This document shows, one piece after another, positions 8,798 through 17,051 of a stretch of DNA of 64,000 nt. The notes below the pieces were generated by a model. The model did not search any database. It was given only the letters and a program-made list of their open reading frames with translations, and was not told the origin of the DNA. Source of the stretch: Lutibacter oricola (GTDB lineage Bacteria; Bacteroidota; Bacteroidia; Flavobacteriales; Flavobacteriaceae). The position numbers and the translations under genes are program-made. The stretch is from contig NZ_FNNJ01000003.1 of the NCBI RefSeq assembly GCF_900106565.1, positions 186,001 to 250,000 of the forward strand, read 5' to 3'. The stretch's first letter is position 1. The number at the start of each line of letters is the position of its first letter.

Positions 8798-9637
8798 TTA
8801 ATTAGCGTTTATAAATCTATCGATTTCTCTATTTATTAACGTAATAAATTTATTAGGTACATCTATTTTATAGTGTACCTTTTTTTGTGTTTTTGGGTGA
8901 AAGAATTCAATTTCAGTAGCATTTAAAAACAAACCTTTTCCTTTGTGTAAAGCTTCGGCAGTTCCATATAGTTTATCACCTAAAATAGGATGCCCAATTG
9001 AAGCCATATGAATTCGTATTTGGTGCGTTCTACCAGTTTTTGGATATACTTTTAAAAAGGATAGTTTACCAAATTTTAGTGAGTTTGTCACTTCGTTAAT
9101 TTCAAATTTTGTTGTAGAAAGCTTACCTTCAATAGGCGTAGAAATATCTTCATTTTGTGTTACTTCACCAATAACAAGTGTACTATAAGTTTTTTGAATG
9201 GTTTTATTTTTAAACTGCTTATCTAATTCAATTTGTGCAGTTTTAGTTTTAGCTATAACTAATATTCCAGAGGTTTGGTTATCTAGCCTATGTACTGGCG
9301 TTGGCCAACTTAAAGCATCAATTTCAGTACTTTTAGTTAGGTTAAAAGGTAAAGCGTTATAAATAGTTTTAAATTGATTGCCACTTACAGTAATTCCTGC
9401 AGGTTTGTTAATTATAGCAATAGATTCATCTTCAAAAACAATGGGTAGATTAAACTCATAAACTTTTGGTTTATTAGTTTCATTTTCAATTAAATCTATA
9501 GTTTGTCCAGAAACCACCCAAGAACCAGTTTTAGCAGTTTCATTATTTATTTTGAAGAGCCCTTTTTTAATAGCTTTTTTAATTCCACTATTGGATGGAA
9601 TGTACAAATTAAAAGCCTTTGGAGCATAATCTTGCAT
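8798..9637 (-). CDS. RluA-family pseudouridine synthase (start uncertain)
   Basis: The catalytic motif HRLDNQTSGILVIAKT (about residue 115) carries the nucleophilic Asp of RluA-type RNA pseudouridine synthases, and a KTGRTHQIRIHM motif follows. Target RNA is not deducible. The first ATG in frame is at 9637 and gives 279 residues. Translation upstream of that ATG, with no stop until about 9729, reads KITHSHKVPKGVSNIR, which resembles the usual N-terminus of flavobacterial homologues (a THxVP motif soon after the initiator). The expected initiator position is ATT at 9688-9686, so either a rare ATT start is used (296 residues) or the protein is shortened. It overlaps nothing and is convergent with the S1/P1 nuclease gene. 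Confidence 0.85.
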   Translation of the reverse strand: MQDYAPKAFNLYIPSNSGIKKAIKKGLFKINNETAKTGSWVVSGQTIDLIENETNKPKVYEFNLPIVFEDESIAIINKPAGITVSGNQFKTIYNALPFNLTKSTEIDALSWPTPVHRLDNQTSGILVIAKTKTAQIELDKQFKNKTIQKTYSTLVIGEVTQNEDISTPIEGKLSTTKFEINEVTNSLKFGKLSFLKVYPKTGRTHQIRIHMASIGHPILGDKLYGTAEALHKGKGLFLNATEIEFFHPKTQKKVHYKIDVPNKFITLINREIDRFINAN

Positions 9638-9733
9638 TCTAATATTGCTAACTCCTTTAGGAACCTTATGTGAATGTGTAATTTTAATAGCGTTATTATT
9701 TGTTGCTAAGGTAAAGCTAATAAATGAAATTTA

Positions 9734-10408
9734 TTATTGTTTTTGAATAACACCTATGGTAGCGGTAGCGTTTGTAGTTAAATACCAGTTTTTTGCTGAA
9801 AGTTGATTTCCTTTTTCGTCATAAACTCTTAATTCAGCAGTATTGGCACCAGCCATACCTTGGTTCATTGCTTGAAAGTCTATTCTATTATAACCTTTTT
9901 CTAGCGTAACATAAAAAACAAAACTACTAGCTTTTAAAGCAACGCTAGAGCCAATATGTTTTTCGTTCAGGTAAATTTTAATAATATCACCATCAATAGC
10001 AGCGTGATCTCTACATTCAACACGAATAACTTTAGAATCTGTTGAAATAGTACCTAAACTCATACTACTTTTTAATTTTTGATGCGTAACATCTTTATTA
10101 TTTAAATACTTACGGCCAATAATGTCTTTATCTTCTGGTCTTTCTTCTAATAGAAAACCAGAATGATCTTCACTTTTGGTTTTATTAATAGTATTAGCAA
10201 TTGCTTTTTTATCAATTTTTGTATCTAAATTAAAATTGAAGTTGGTATTGTTTGGTGTTATTTTTTTTGTTGAAGTTTTGGCTTGAAATTGATTGGTACT
10301 TTTTGTTCCAGTAGTAGCGTTGTCAAACTTTTTTGTTTGAGAATATCCAAAAGATGTTACAAAAGTAACTATAACCAATAATATTATATTTTTTTGAAAT
10401 GTGTTCAT
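9734..10408 (-). CDS. secreted protein of unknown function
   Basis: Starting at the ATG at 10408 (a TTG two codons earlier also exists) the product has 224 residues. A signal peptide ends at about SFGYSQ. A Lys/Thr/Asn-rich, probably disordered segment (about 25-85) follows, then a beta-rich C-terminal domain (about 115-224) with alternating hydrophobic strands such as IIKIYLNEKHIGSSVAL and YNRIDFQAMNQGMAGANTAELRVYD. This looks like a secreted beta-sandwich. I do not recognise a named family. It is upstream of the RluA gene in the same direction and follows htpG after a terminator. Confidence 0.75.
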   Translation of the reverse strand: MNTFQKNIILLVIVTFVTSFGYSQTKKFDNATTGTKSTNQFQAKTSTKKITPNNTNFNFNLDTKIDKKAIANTINKTKSEDHSGFLLEERPEDKDIIGRKYLNNKDVTHQKLKSSMSLGTISTDSKVIRVECRDHAAIDGDIIKIYLNEKHIGSSVALKASSFVFYVTLEKGYNRIDFQAMNQGMAGANTAELRVYDEKGNQLSAKNWYLTTNATATIGVIQKQ

Positions 10409-10474
10409 TTTCAATTTTAACTTACAAATAAAATGCCAAAATGTATTTTAATAGGTTGTAAAAATAATAAAAAA

Positions 10475-10494
10475 GCTTCAACCTTGGTTGAAGC
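10475..10494 (-). terminator. terminator after htpG
   Basis: Inverted repeat GCTTCAACC-TT-GGTTGAAGC is preceded on the plus strand by an A-rich run, which gives a U-tract when read on the minus strand, 38 bases after the htpG stop. The plus side has a shorter T-run. Confidence 0.8.
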
Positions 10495-10531
10495 CTTTTA
10501 TAAATGTATGTTAAACCTTAAAGTTTAAGGA

Positions 10532-12421
10532 TTATTTTACCATTTGAAAACTACGTTTAATAAACTCAGTTAAATCTTCACCTTGTAATAAACCTTGCGA
10601 AAGCTTAGCTAAATCAAAAGCTTGTTGAATTAAACGTTCTTGTTTCTTTTTAGTTTTAGTGTTTAAAATTTCACTAACTAATTCATTATTAGTGTTTACA
10701 ACCAAGTTGTATATTTCTGGAAAATTACCCATTCCCATCATTCCACCACCACCTGTAGCTTGCATTTCTTTCATTCTACGCATAAACTCAGGTTGTGTAA
10801 TCATAAAAGGATTTGCGTTAGAGTCCATTGCTTCTAATTGAACAGTGTATGTTTCTTTAGGAATAGCTTCTTCAATAATTGGTTTTAACGTTTCTTTTTC
10901 TTCATCGGAAAGTTTACTAATTACATCTTCATCTTTTTTAATTAAGTTGTCGATATGATCAGAATCTACACGTACAAATTGAATGTTTTCTTTACTACCT
11001 TCTAATTTTTGAATTAGGTGAGATACAATTGGAGAATCTAATAATAGAACTTCGTAACCTTTTGCTTTAGCAGCATCAATGTAACTATGTTGTGCTTCAG
11101 CATTAGATGCGTAAAGAACAATAGTTTTATCATCTTTATCTGTTTGTGCAGGTTTAATTTTTTCTACTAACTCATTAAAAGTAAAATACGTTTTATCTAC
11201 AGTTGGGTACAATGCAAACTTGTCAGATTTTTCGAAGAATTTTTCTTCAGAAAGCATTCCGTACTCGATAATAACTTTAATATCGTCCCATTTAGCTTCA
11301 AAACCTTCACGATCATTTTTGAATAAACTTGTTAATTTATCTGCAACTTTACGTGTAATATAGCTAGATATTTTTTTAACAGCACCATCTGCTTGTAAGT
11401 ACGAACGAGATACGTTTAATGGAATATCTGGAGAGTCAATAACACCACGCAACATTTGTAAAAAGTCTGGTACAATACCTTCAACATTATCAGTTACAAA
11501 TACTTGGTTTTGGTATAATTGAATTTTATCTTTAGTTGGATCTACACTTTTACTTAATTTAGGAAAGTATAAAATACCAGTTAAGTTAAAAGGGTAATCA
11601 ACATTTAAGTGAATATTAAATAAAGGTTCTTCAAACTGCATTGGATACAATTCTCTGTAGAACGTTTTGTAATCTTCATCATTTAATTCGCTAGGGCTTT
11701 TTGTCCAAGCTGGAGTTGGGTTGTTTACAATATTATCTACAGTAATTTTTTCAGCCTCAGCATCTTCAGCAGCACCTTCTGGTAATGGTAAAGTTTCTTC
11801 CTTAGTTCCAAATTTAATTGGAATAGGCATAAATTTATTGTATTTATTTAAAAGCTCAGTAATTCTGCTTTCTTCTAAAAACTCTAAAGATTCGTCATCT
11901 ACGTGTAAAACTATTTCAGTACCTCTTTCAGTTCTGTCAGTTTCTTCAAGTGTATATTTAGGACTTCCATCACATTCCCAACGTACAGCTTTTGCATCGT
12001 CTTTAAAAGATTTAGAGAAAATTTCAACTCTTTCAGCTACCATAAATGAAGAGTAAAAACCTAAACCAAAGTGACCAATAATTCCAGAATCTTCAACTTT
12101 ATCTTTGTATTTTTCAACAAATTCTTCAGCTCCAGAAAAAGCTACTTGGTTAATATATTTTTCAACCTCTTCACCGGTCATTCCAATTCCTTGGTCAATA
12201 ATTCTAATTTCTTTTTTCTCTTTATCAACTTTAATTTCTAACATTGGGTTTCCAATATCTCCTTTAACTTCACCTAAAGTAGAAAGGTGTTTTAGTTTTA
12301 AAGTTGCATCAGTTGCATTTGAAATTAATTCGCGTAAAAATATTTCGTGATCAGAGTATAAGAACTTCTTAATAATAGGAAAAATATTTTCAGCCGTTAC
12401 ATTAATATTTCCAGTTGCCAT
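10532..12421 (-). CDS. htpG: HSP90-family chaperone HtpG
   Basis: The 629-residue cytosolic chaperone has the GHKL ATPase signatures in order: ELISNATDATLKL (about 31-43), DQGIGMT (about 77-83) and the ATP-lid glycine motif GHFGLGFYSSFMV (about 115-127), followed by the middle and dimerisation domains typical of HtpG (Escherichia coli protein 624 residues). The C-terminus ends without the eukaryotic MEEVD. ATG at 12421 matches the family N-terminus. A TAnnTTTG box lies upstream on the minus strand at 12477-12484; I see no obvious heat-shock operator. Confidence 0.97.
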   Translation of the reverse strand: MATGNINVTAENIFPIIKKFLYSDHEIFLRELISNATDATLKLKHLSTLGEVKGDIGNPMLEIKVDKEKKEIRIIDQGIGMTGEEVEKYINQVAFSGAEEFVEKYKDKVEDSGIIGHFGLGFYSSFMVAERVEIFSKSFKDDAKAVRWECDGSPKYTLEETDRTERGTEIVLHVDDESLEFLEESRITELLNKYNKFMPIPIKFGTKEETLPLPEGAAEDAEAEKITVDNIVNNPTPAWTKSPSELNDEDYKTFYRELYPMQFEEPLFNIHLNVDYPFNLTGILYFPKLSKSVDPTKDKIQLYQNQVFVTDNVEGIVPDFLQMLRGVIDSPDIPLNVSRSYLQADGAVKKISSYITRKVADKLTSLFKNDREGFEAKWDDIKVIIEYGMLSEEKFFEKSDKFALYPTVDKTYFTFNELVEKIKPAQTDKDDKTIVLYASNAEAQHSYIDAAKAKGYEVLLLDSPIVSHLIQKLEGSKENIQFVRVDSDHIDNLIKKDEDVISKLSDEEKETLKPIIEEAIPKETYTVQLEAMDSNANPFMITQPEFMRRMKEMQATGGGGMMGMGNFPEIYNLVVNTNNELVSEILNTKTKKKQERLIQQAFDLAKLSQGLLQGEDLTEFIKRSFQMVK

Positions 12422-12476
12422 ATTTATATATTTTTTAATTTATTATTTACTGTTTATGCTTAGTCAAATAAAGTAC

Positions 12477-12484
12477 CAAACTTA
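12477..12484 (-). promoter_or_regulatory. -7 promoter box for htpG
   Basis: On the minus strand this reads TAAGTTTG, an exact TAnnTTTG match, 56 bases upstream of the htpG ATG. No TTG lies at the ideal -33 distance. Confidence 0.45.
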
Positions 12485-12557
12485 TAACTGTGACATTATG
12501 GCATATTGGATTTTCAATGTAAATCTTTTTACTATTTTTAGCTTTTAATAAAAGAAC

Positions 12558-13247
12558 ATGGATACAACCGATTTTATTACCATTGATGGTTTTAAGCATA
12601 TAAGGCATCAGCAAGAAGTTTTTTCTGAAGAAGAAATGATAAAGCGCTCGCAAGATTATTTTAATTACAATACTAAAAGACGTTCAATTAGAGATTTTTC
12701 TAATAAGGAAGTGCCTATTGAAGTTATTGAAAATATTATAAAAACGGCCTCTACAGCACCTTCAGGAGCAAATAAACAGCCTTGGACATTTTGTGTTGTA
12801 AAAAGCGCAGAAATAAAAGCACAAATTAGATTGGCTGCGGAAGAGGAAGAACGCAAAAGTTATAATGAAAGAATGAGCGATGAGTGGCTAGATGATTTAA
12901 AACATTTAGGTACCGATGCTAATAAACCTTTTATAGAAAAAGCACCTTATTTAATTATTGTTTTTAAAAGACCTTATGAAATTGATGAGGAAGGTAATAA
13001 ACATCAAAATTATTATGTGAATGAATCGGTAGGTTTGGCTTGTGGTATGTTAATTTCTGCAGTTCATAATGCTGGTTTGGTAACTTTAACACACACTCCA
13101 AGTCCAATGCGTTTTTTAGAAAAAATATTAAAAAGACCTAGTAACGAACGCGCATTTTTATTGTTGCCAGTTGGTTATGAGGCAGAAAAAGCATACGTGC
13201 CAAATATTAAAAGGAAGGAACTTGAAGAAATTATGACTCTTTATTAA
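12558..13247 (+). CDS. nitroreductase-fold flavoprotein, iodotyrosine-deiodinase-like
   Basis: The 229-residue protein has the FMN-binding nitroreductase signature KRRSIRDFS (about 40-48) and STAPSGANKQPWTF (about 65-78). It also carries the substrate-clamping lid of iodotyrosine deiodinase (IYD): Glu98 and Tyr102 in EEEERKSYNERMSDEW and Lys123 in TDANKPF. Their spacings (4 and 21 residues) equal those of human IYD Glu157/Tyr161/Lys182, which hold the amino-acid part of halotyrosines. GLVTLTHTPSPM and LLPVGYEAEKAYVPNIKRK also fit this subfamily. It may dehalogenate iodo- or bromotyrosines in the cytoplasm. It is divergent from htpG and convergent with the S9 peptidase. Confidence 0.88.
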   Translation: MDTTDFITIDGFKHIRHQQEVFSEEEMIKRSQDYFNYNTKRRSIRDFSNKEVPIEVIENIIKTASTAPSGANKQPWTFCVVKSAEIKAQIRLAAEEEERKSYNERMSDEWLDDLKHLGTDANKPFIEKAPYLIIVFKRPYEIDEEGNKHQNYYVNESVGLACGMLISAVHNAGLVTLTHTPSPMRFLEKILKRPSNERAFLLLPVGYEAEKAYVPNIKRKELEEIMTLY

Positions 13248-13266
13248 ATACAAATTATATACAATT

Positions 13267-13295
13267 AAAAAAGGCAGCTTTAAGCTGCCTTTTTT
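13267..13295. terminator. bidirectional terminator between IYD-like and S9 peptidase genes
   Basis: A perfect 14-1-14 inverted repeat (core AGGCAGCTT/AAGCTGCCT) starts with A6 and ends with T6, between two convergent genes. Confidence 0.92.
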
Positions 13296-13315
13296 AATAA
13301 ATAAAATGTTACATA

Positions 13316-15733
13316 TTATTTACTTTTTTTGTTTTTTACGTGTTTTTCTAACCAAGTATCTTGTTCCCAAAGCATATGCAAAACAGATTCTTTAGCTCTA
13401 TATCCGTGGCTTTCTTTAGGTAGCATAACTAATCGAACCGGAGCGCCTAATCCTTTTAAGGCATTAAAATAACGTTCACTTTGCAAAGGATACGTTCCTG
13501 AATTATTATCAGCTTCTCCGTGAACAAGCAATAAAGGTGTTTTCATTTTATCTGCGTGCATAAAAGGAGACATATTGTAATAAATTTCAGGTGCTTCCCA
13601 ATAGTTTCTTTCTTCACTTTGAAAACCGAAAGGAGTAAGTGTTCTGTTATAAGCACCACTTCGAGCAATACCTGCAGCAAATAAATTTGAATGGGAAAGT
13701 AAGTTAGCCGTCATAAATGCTCCATATGAATGCCCACCAACAGCAACTTTTTCACGATCAATATAACCTAAATTATCTACAGCATCAATAGCAGCTTTAG
13801 CATTAGAAACAAGTTGCTTAATAAATGTATCATTAGGTTCTTCATCTCCTTCACCAACAATAGGGAAAGAGGCATCGTCTAAGACTACGTAACCTCGAGT
13901 TACCCAGTAAATAGGAGAACCATACCAAGGGTAGGTAAACTCATTGGAATTAGAAGTGCTTTGTCCTGCACTACTTTTGTCTTTGAACTCTTCAGGATAA
14001 GCCCACATTACCATAGGGTATTTTTGCCCTTCTTTAAAGTTAGTTGGTAAATACAATGTTCCAGATAATTCTAAGCCATCTTCACGTTTATACTTGATTA
14101 CTTCTTTATGTACATTTTGAATACTTTTGAAAGGGTTTTTAAACTGAGTAACAGGCGTTAAATTATTTTTCTTTTTAATATTTCGTATATAGTAATTTGG
14201 ATATTCGTTTTTAGATTCAATTCTAACAAGAATTTCACCTTTTTTCATATCTACAGCATAAGAAATATCTTCAATTTTATCAGTTAATGAAGATTGGTAA
14301 AGCCTAACTTTTTTAGAAGATTTTAAATTTACCTTATCAATAAAAGGAAATTTACCTTCTTTACTAAAACCGTCACCCATTAAAAAAGCATTATCACCAA
14401 CTAAATCAAGAACGTATTTACCATATTCATTTCTTTTTGAAACGAAATTTCCAGGGTCATTATATTTGTCTTGATAGTTTCTATCTGAAATAATTTTAGG
14501 TTTAACAGTATTTTTTGATGGATTGAAAAGGTATGTTTTTGTGTTTCTTGTATTCCACCAATAATCGTGAGCTATAGCTGTTTCATTATTTCCCCATTCA
14601 ATAGTATAAAAACGTCCTATTGTTTTTAATAGAGAAGTTCCTTTTCCTTTAAATGGAGCATCTACTTCAAAAACTTCATCTCTAAAATCAACTTCTTTTG
14701 CTGGATCTCCTTCATCTAAAGCTTCACACCAAAATAGTGTTGAAGGCTTGTCATCTCTCCAAGAAACATTTCTTTTTCCTTTTCTAGTTGACATAAATCC
14801 TTTAGGTAAATCTTCTATTAAAGGAACTTCTAAAAATGTATTTATTAATTTTCCTTGAGAGTTGTAAATAGTTGTTTTTGAAGGAAATCTACTATAAGTT
14901 ACTATGTATGAAAAAGGTTTATTAATGGTTGTAGCCATTACATATGTTCCATCAGGAGAAAATGAAATGTTTCTAAACATATCGCTTTCTTTCCAAAGTT
15001 TTGTATTACCATTAAGGGATATTTTATATAATTCTGAAAGTGTTAATTGTTCAAAATTATGCTCGTCATTTTTATTTTTTAATAAATCTTGATAGGTTCT
15101 ATTTTGTGCTTTTTTCCCTAATTCACTTATAGATATTGTTGGCCCAGTTGGAGTCGCTGTTTTAGTGTCTATTAAAGGTTTTTTATTTTTTGAAATAGTC
15201 TTTACAAGCAGAGATTCACTATTTTTAAACCAAGAGAAAGGTTTGCCTATGTTTGCATTAAGGTTTGCTTTGGATATTTTTTTGGCAGATTTTGTTTTGA
15301 TGTCTAACACCCAAAGTTCAACACCATTACTTACTGTATTTGTAAACGCCATTTTTTGTTGATCTGGTGACCAAGTGAAATAAGCAAACCTACCATTTAA
15401 TGGTAAGCCACTAATTTCTTGTTCCCTTTCATTTCTTTTTAAACTAATTTTTACATTAGTATAATAACTTTGTCTACTTCCAATATTAGTAACAGGATTT
15501 ATTCTAAGACCTCCCAAACGCATTTCGGTTTCAGATAATTCTTCAATTGTTTTATAGTTACTTCTGTATAAGTAAACAATAGTTTCTCCTTTTTTATCTA
15601 TTCTAATTGATGGAGCTAAAGGAGCTTCAGCCAGTTCTAAAATTTCATTTGAAGGTTTTTGATAGGTCAAATTTTCTTGGGCAAATAAAATTCCTCCCCA
15701 AAAAAGCGCAATGACTAAAAGTAGATTTTTCAT
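13316..15733 (-). CDS. secreted S9 family (prolyl-oligopeptidase-type, S9D-like) serine peptidase
   Basis: This 805-residue protein has a signal peptide ending near LFAQE, a long N-terminal beta-propeller region with WSPDQQKMAF and FSPDGTYVMA repeats (about 60-540), and a C-terminal alpha/beta-hydrolase domain. The catalytic triad is visible: Ser669 in GGHSYGAF, Asp742 in HGEADNNSG and His776 in ESHGY. The GHSYGAFM form and the overall length point to subfamily S9D (glutamyl-endopeptidase-like); substrate preference is not certain. With the two S46 enzymes it suggests peptide foraging. It is bounded downstream by a bidirectional terminator. Confidence 0.9.
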   Translation of the reverse strand: MKNLLLVIALFWGGILFAQENLTYQKPSNEILELAEAPLAPSIRIDKKGETIVYLYRSNYKTIEELSETEMRLGGLRINPVTNIGSRQSYYTNVKISLKRNEREQEISGLPLNGRFAYFTWSPDQQKMAFTNTVSNGVELWVLDIKTKSAKKISKANLNANIGKPFSWFKNSESLLVKTISKNKKPLIDTKTATPTGPTISISELGKKAQNRTYQDLLKNKNDEHNFEQLTLSELYKISLNGNTKLWKESDMFRNISFSPDGTYVMATTINKPFSYIVTYSRFPSKTTIYNSQGKLINTFLEVPLIEDLPKGFMSTRKGKRNVSWRDDKPSTLFWCEALDEGDPAKEVDFRDEVFEVDAPFKGKGTSLLKTIGRFYTIEWGNNETAIAHDYWWNTRNTKTYLFNPSKNTVKPKIISDRNYQDKYNDPGNFVSKRNEYGKYVLDLVGDNAFLMGDGFSKEGKFPFIDKVNLKSSKKVRLYQSSLTDKIEDISYAVDMKKGEILVRIESKNEYPNYYIRNIKKKNNLTPVTQFKNPFKSIQNVHKEVIKYKREDGLELSGTLYLPTNFKEGQKYPMVMWAYPEEFKDKSSAGQSTSNSNEFTYPWYGSPIYWVTRGYVVLDDASFPIVGEGDEEPNDTFIKQLVSNAKAAIDAVDNLGYIDREKVAVGGHSYGAFMTANLLSHSNLFAAGIARSGAYNRTLTPFGFQSEERNYWEAPEIYYNMSPFMHADKMKTPLLLVHGEADNNSGTYPLQSERYFNALKGLGAPVRLVMLPKESHGYRAKESVLHMLWEQDTWLEKHVKNKKSK

Positions 15734-15986
15734 AATAATTAAGTTAGATTTAATTGAATTGTTATCAAAGCTATTAAAACTTGATTTTATAGTTACTAAT
15801 ATAATGTTAAAAACATTAAAAATAATAATGGAACAAACTGATTATGAGTGGTTTTTTTATTGTTGTAAATCGACAACTTATTATAAATAGCTTGTGTCTC
15901 TAATATTACAGGTAAAAGTATAGATAAGTGCTAAAAATGTATTAAATTCGAGGGAAATAAATATTGAAAGATTACTAATTATTGTA
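15734..15986. other. intergenic stretch between divergent S9 peptidase and KAS III genes
   Basis: Together with the KAS III leader this makes about 310 bases without a gene. On the minus strand it holds a TAnnTTTG box for the S9 gene (15766-15773). A small dyad TAATGTT-AAA-AACATTA lies at 15802-15818. A 20-codon frame from 15828 has no support. I see no RNA gene. Confidence 0.6.
15766..15773 (-). promoter_or_regulatory. -7 promoter box for S9 peptidase
   Basis: The minus strand reads TAGCTTTG, an exact TAnnTTTG match, 33 bases upstream of the ATG at 15733. Confidence 0.5.
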
Positions 15987-16017
15987 TTGTTAAAATATAT
16001 AGTTTTTAGTATGTTTG
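15987..16017 (+). promoter_or_regulatory. complete promoter for the KAS III gene (TTG-N20-TATGTTTG)
   Basis: TTG at 15987-15989 and TATGTTTG at 16010-16017 are separated by 20 bases, matching the Flavobacterium-type consensus TTG-N17-23-TAnnTTTG on both elements. This decides the gene start: an in-frame TTG at 15987 and ATG at 16011 are parts of the promoter, so translation should begin at the ATG at 16044. Confidence 0.8.
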
Positions 16018-16043
16018 ATTATAATAAAGTAAAATTAACATAT

Positions 16044-17051
16044 ATGTATAATTCGAGAATTACAGGCCTTGGTTACTATGTGCCAGATAATGTTGTAACA
16101 AATGATGATTTAGCCAAGTTTATGGACACTAATGATGAGTGGATTCAAGAAAGAACTGGTATAAAAGAAAGAAGATGGATAAAAGAAGGAAGCGATGATT
16201 CTTCTTCAGTAATGGGAGCAAAGGCTTCTAAAATAGCTATAGAAAGAGCAGGTTTAACTCCTAATGATATTGATTTTATTGTTTTTGCAACATTAAGCCC
16301 AGATTTATATTTTCCAGGTGGAGGTGTTCAATTACAAGAAATGCTTGGAATGAGAACAGTTGGAGCATTAGATGTAAGAAATCAATGTTCTGGTTTTGTT
16401 TACGCCTTGTCTGTTGCAGATCAGTTTATTAAAACAGGAATGTATAAAAATGTTTTAGTTGTTGGAGCAGAATATCATTCTTCAGGATTAGATAAAACTA
16501 CTAGAGGTAGAGGAGTTTCAGTAATTTTTGGTGATGGTGCAGGAGCGGCAGTATTGTCAAGAAGCGAAGATCCAAAAAGAGGTATTTTATCATCTCATTT
16601 ACATTCAGAAGGAAAACACGCAAAAGAATTAACAGTTTTAGCACCAAGTGCTAAACATTGGGTTCCAGAAATTTTAGAAAGTAATGATGAAAATGATGAG
16701 TCTTATTTCCCTTATATGAACGGTACTTTTGTATTTAAAAATGCAGTTGTTCGTTTTTCTGAAGTTATAATGGAAGGTTTAAAAACCAATGGTTTAGAAG
16801 CAACTGATATTGATATGTTTATTCCGCATCAAGCAAATTTACGTATCACACAATTTGTTCAAAAGAAATTTAGATTAAGCAACGATCAAGTACACAGTAA
16901 TATTCAAAAATATGGAAATACTACGGCAGCATCAGTAATTATAGCTTTATCTGAAGCTTGGGAACAAGGTAGAATTAAAGATAATGATGTAGTTGTACTT
17001 GCTGCTTTTGGTAGTGGGTTTACTTGGGGAAGTGTAGTAATGCGTTGGTAA
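16044..17051 (+). CDS. 3-oxoacyl-ACP synthase III family protein (FabH-like)
   Basis: From the ATG at 16044 the protein has 335 residues and begins MYNSRITGLGYYVPDN, the typical KAS III start. The Cys-His-Asn triad is present: Cys115 in RNQCSG, His262 in IPHQANLRI and Asn292 in YGNTTAAS. It should condense an acyl-CoA starter with malonyl-ACP. It is not beside plsX or rpmF as the usual fatty-acid fabH is, so it may be a second KAS III acting on a different starter. The longer frame from 15987 was rejected because a full promoter occupies it. The stop abuts the stop of the convergent CBM48-like gene. Confidence 0.88.
   Translation: MYNSRITGLGYYVPDNVVTNDDLAKFMDTNDEWIQERTGIKERRWIKEGSDDSSSVMGAKASKIAIERAGLTPNDIDFIVFATLSPDLYFPGGGVQLQEMLGMRTVGALDVRNQCSGFVYALSVADQFIKTGMYKNVLVVGAEYHSSGLDKTTRGRGVSVIFGDGAGAAVLSRSEDPKRGILSSHLHSEGKHAKELTVLAPSAKHWVPEILESNDENDESYFPYMNGTFVFKNAVVRFSEVIMEGLKTNGLEATDIDMFIPHQANLRITQFVQKKFRLSNDQVHSNIQKYGNTTAASVIIALSEAWEQGRIKDNDVVVLAAFGSGFTWGSVVMRW

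Noticed and set aside
11721-12056. 111-codon plus-strand open frame
   Set aside because: Antisense shadow of htpG; Ser-rich composition is the mirror of the coding strand.
12447-12653. 68-codon minus-strand open frame upstream of and into the IYD-like gene
   Set aside because: It overlaps the promoter of htpG and the start of a well-supported gene; the product has no recognisable pattern.
15828-15890. 20-codon plus-strand frame between the S9 and KAS III genes
   Set aside because: No promoter, family pattern or neighbouring support; such short frames are expected by chance.
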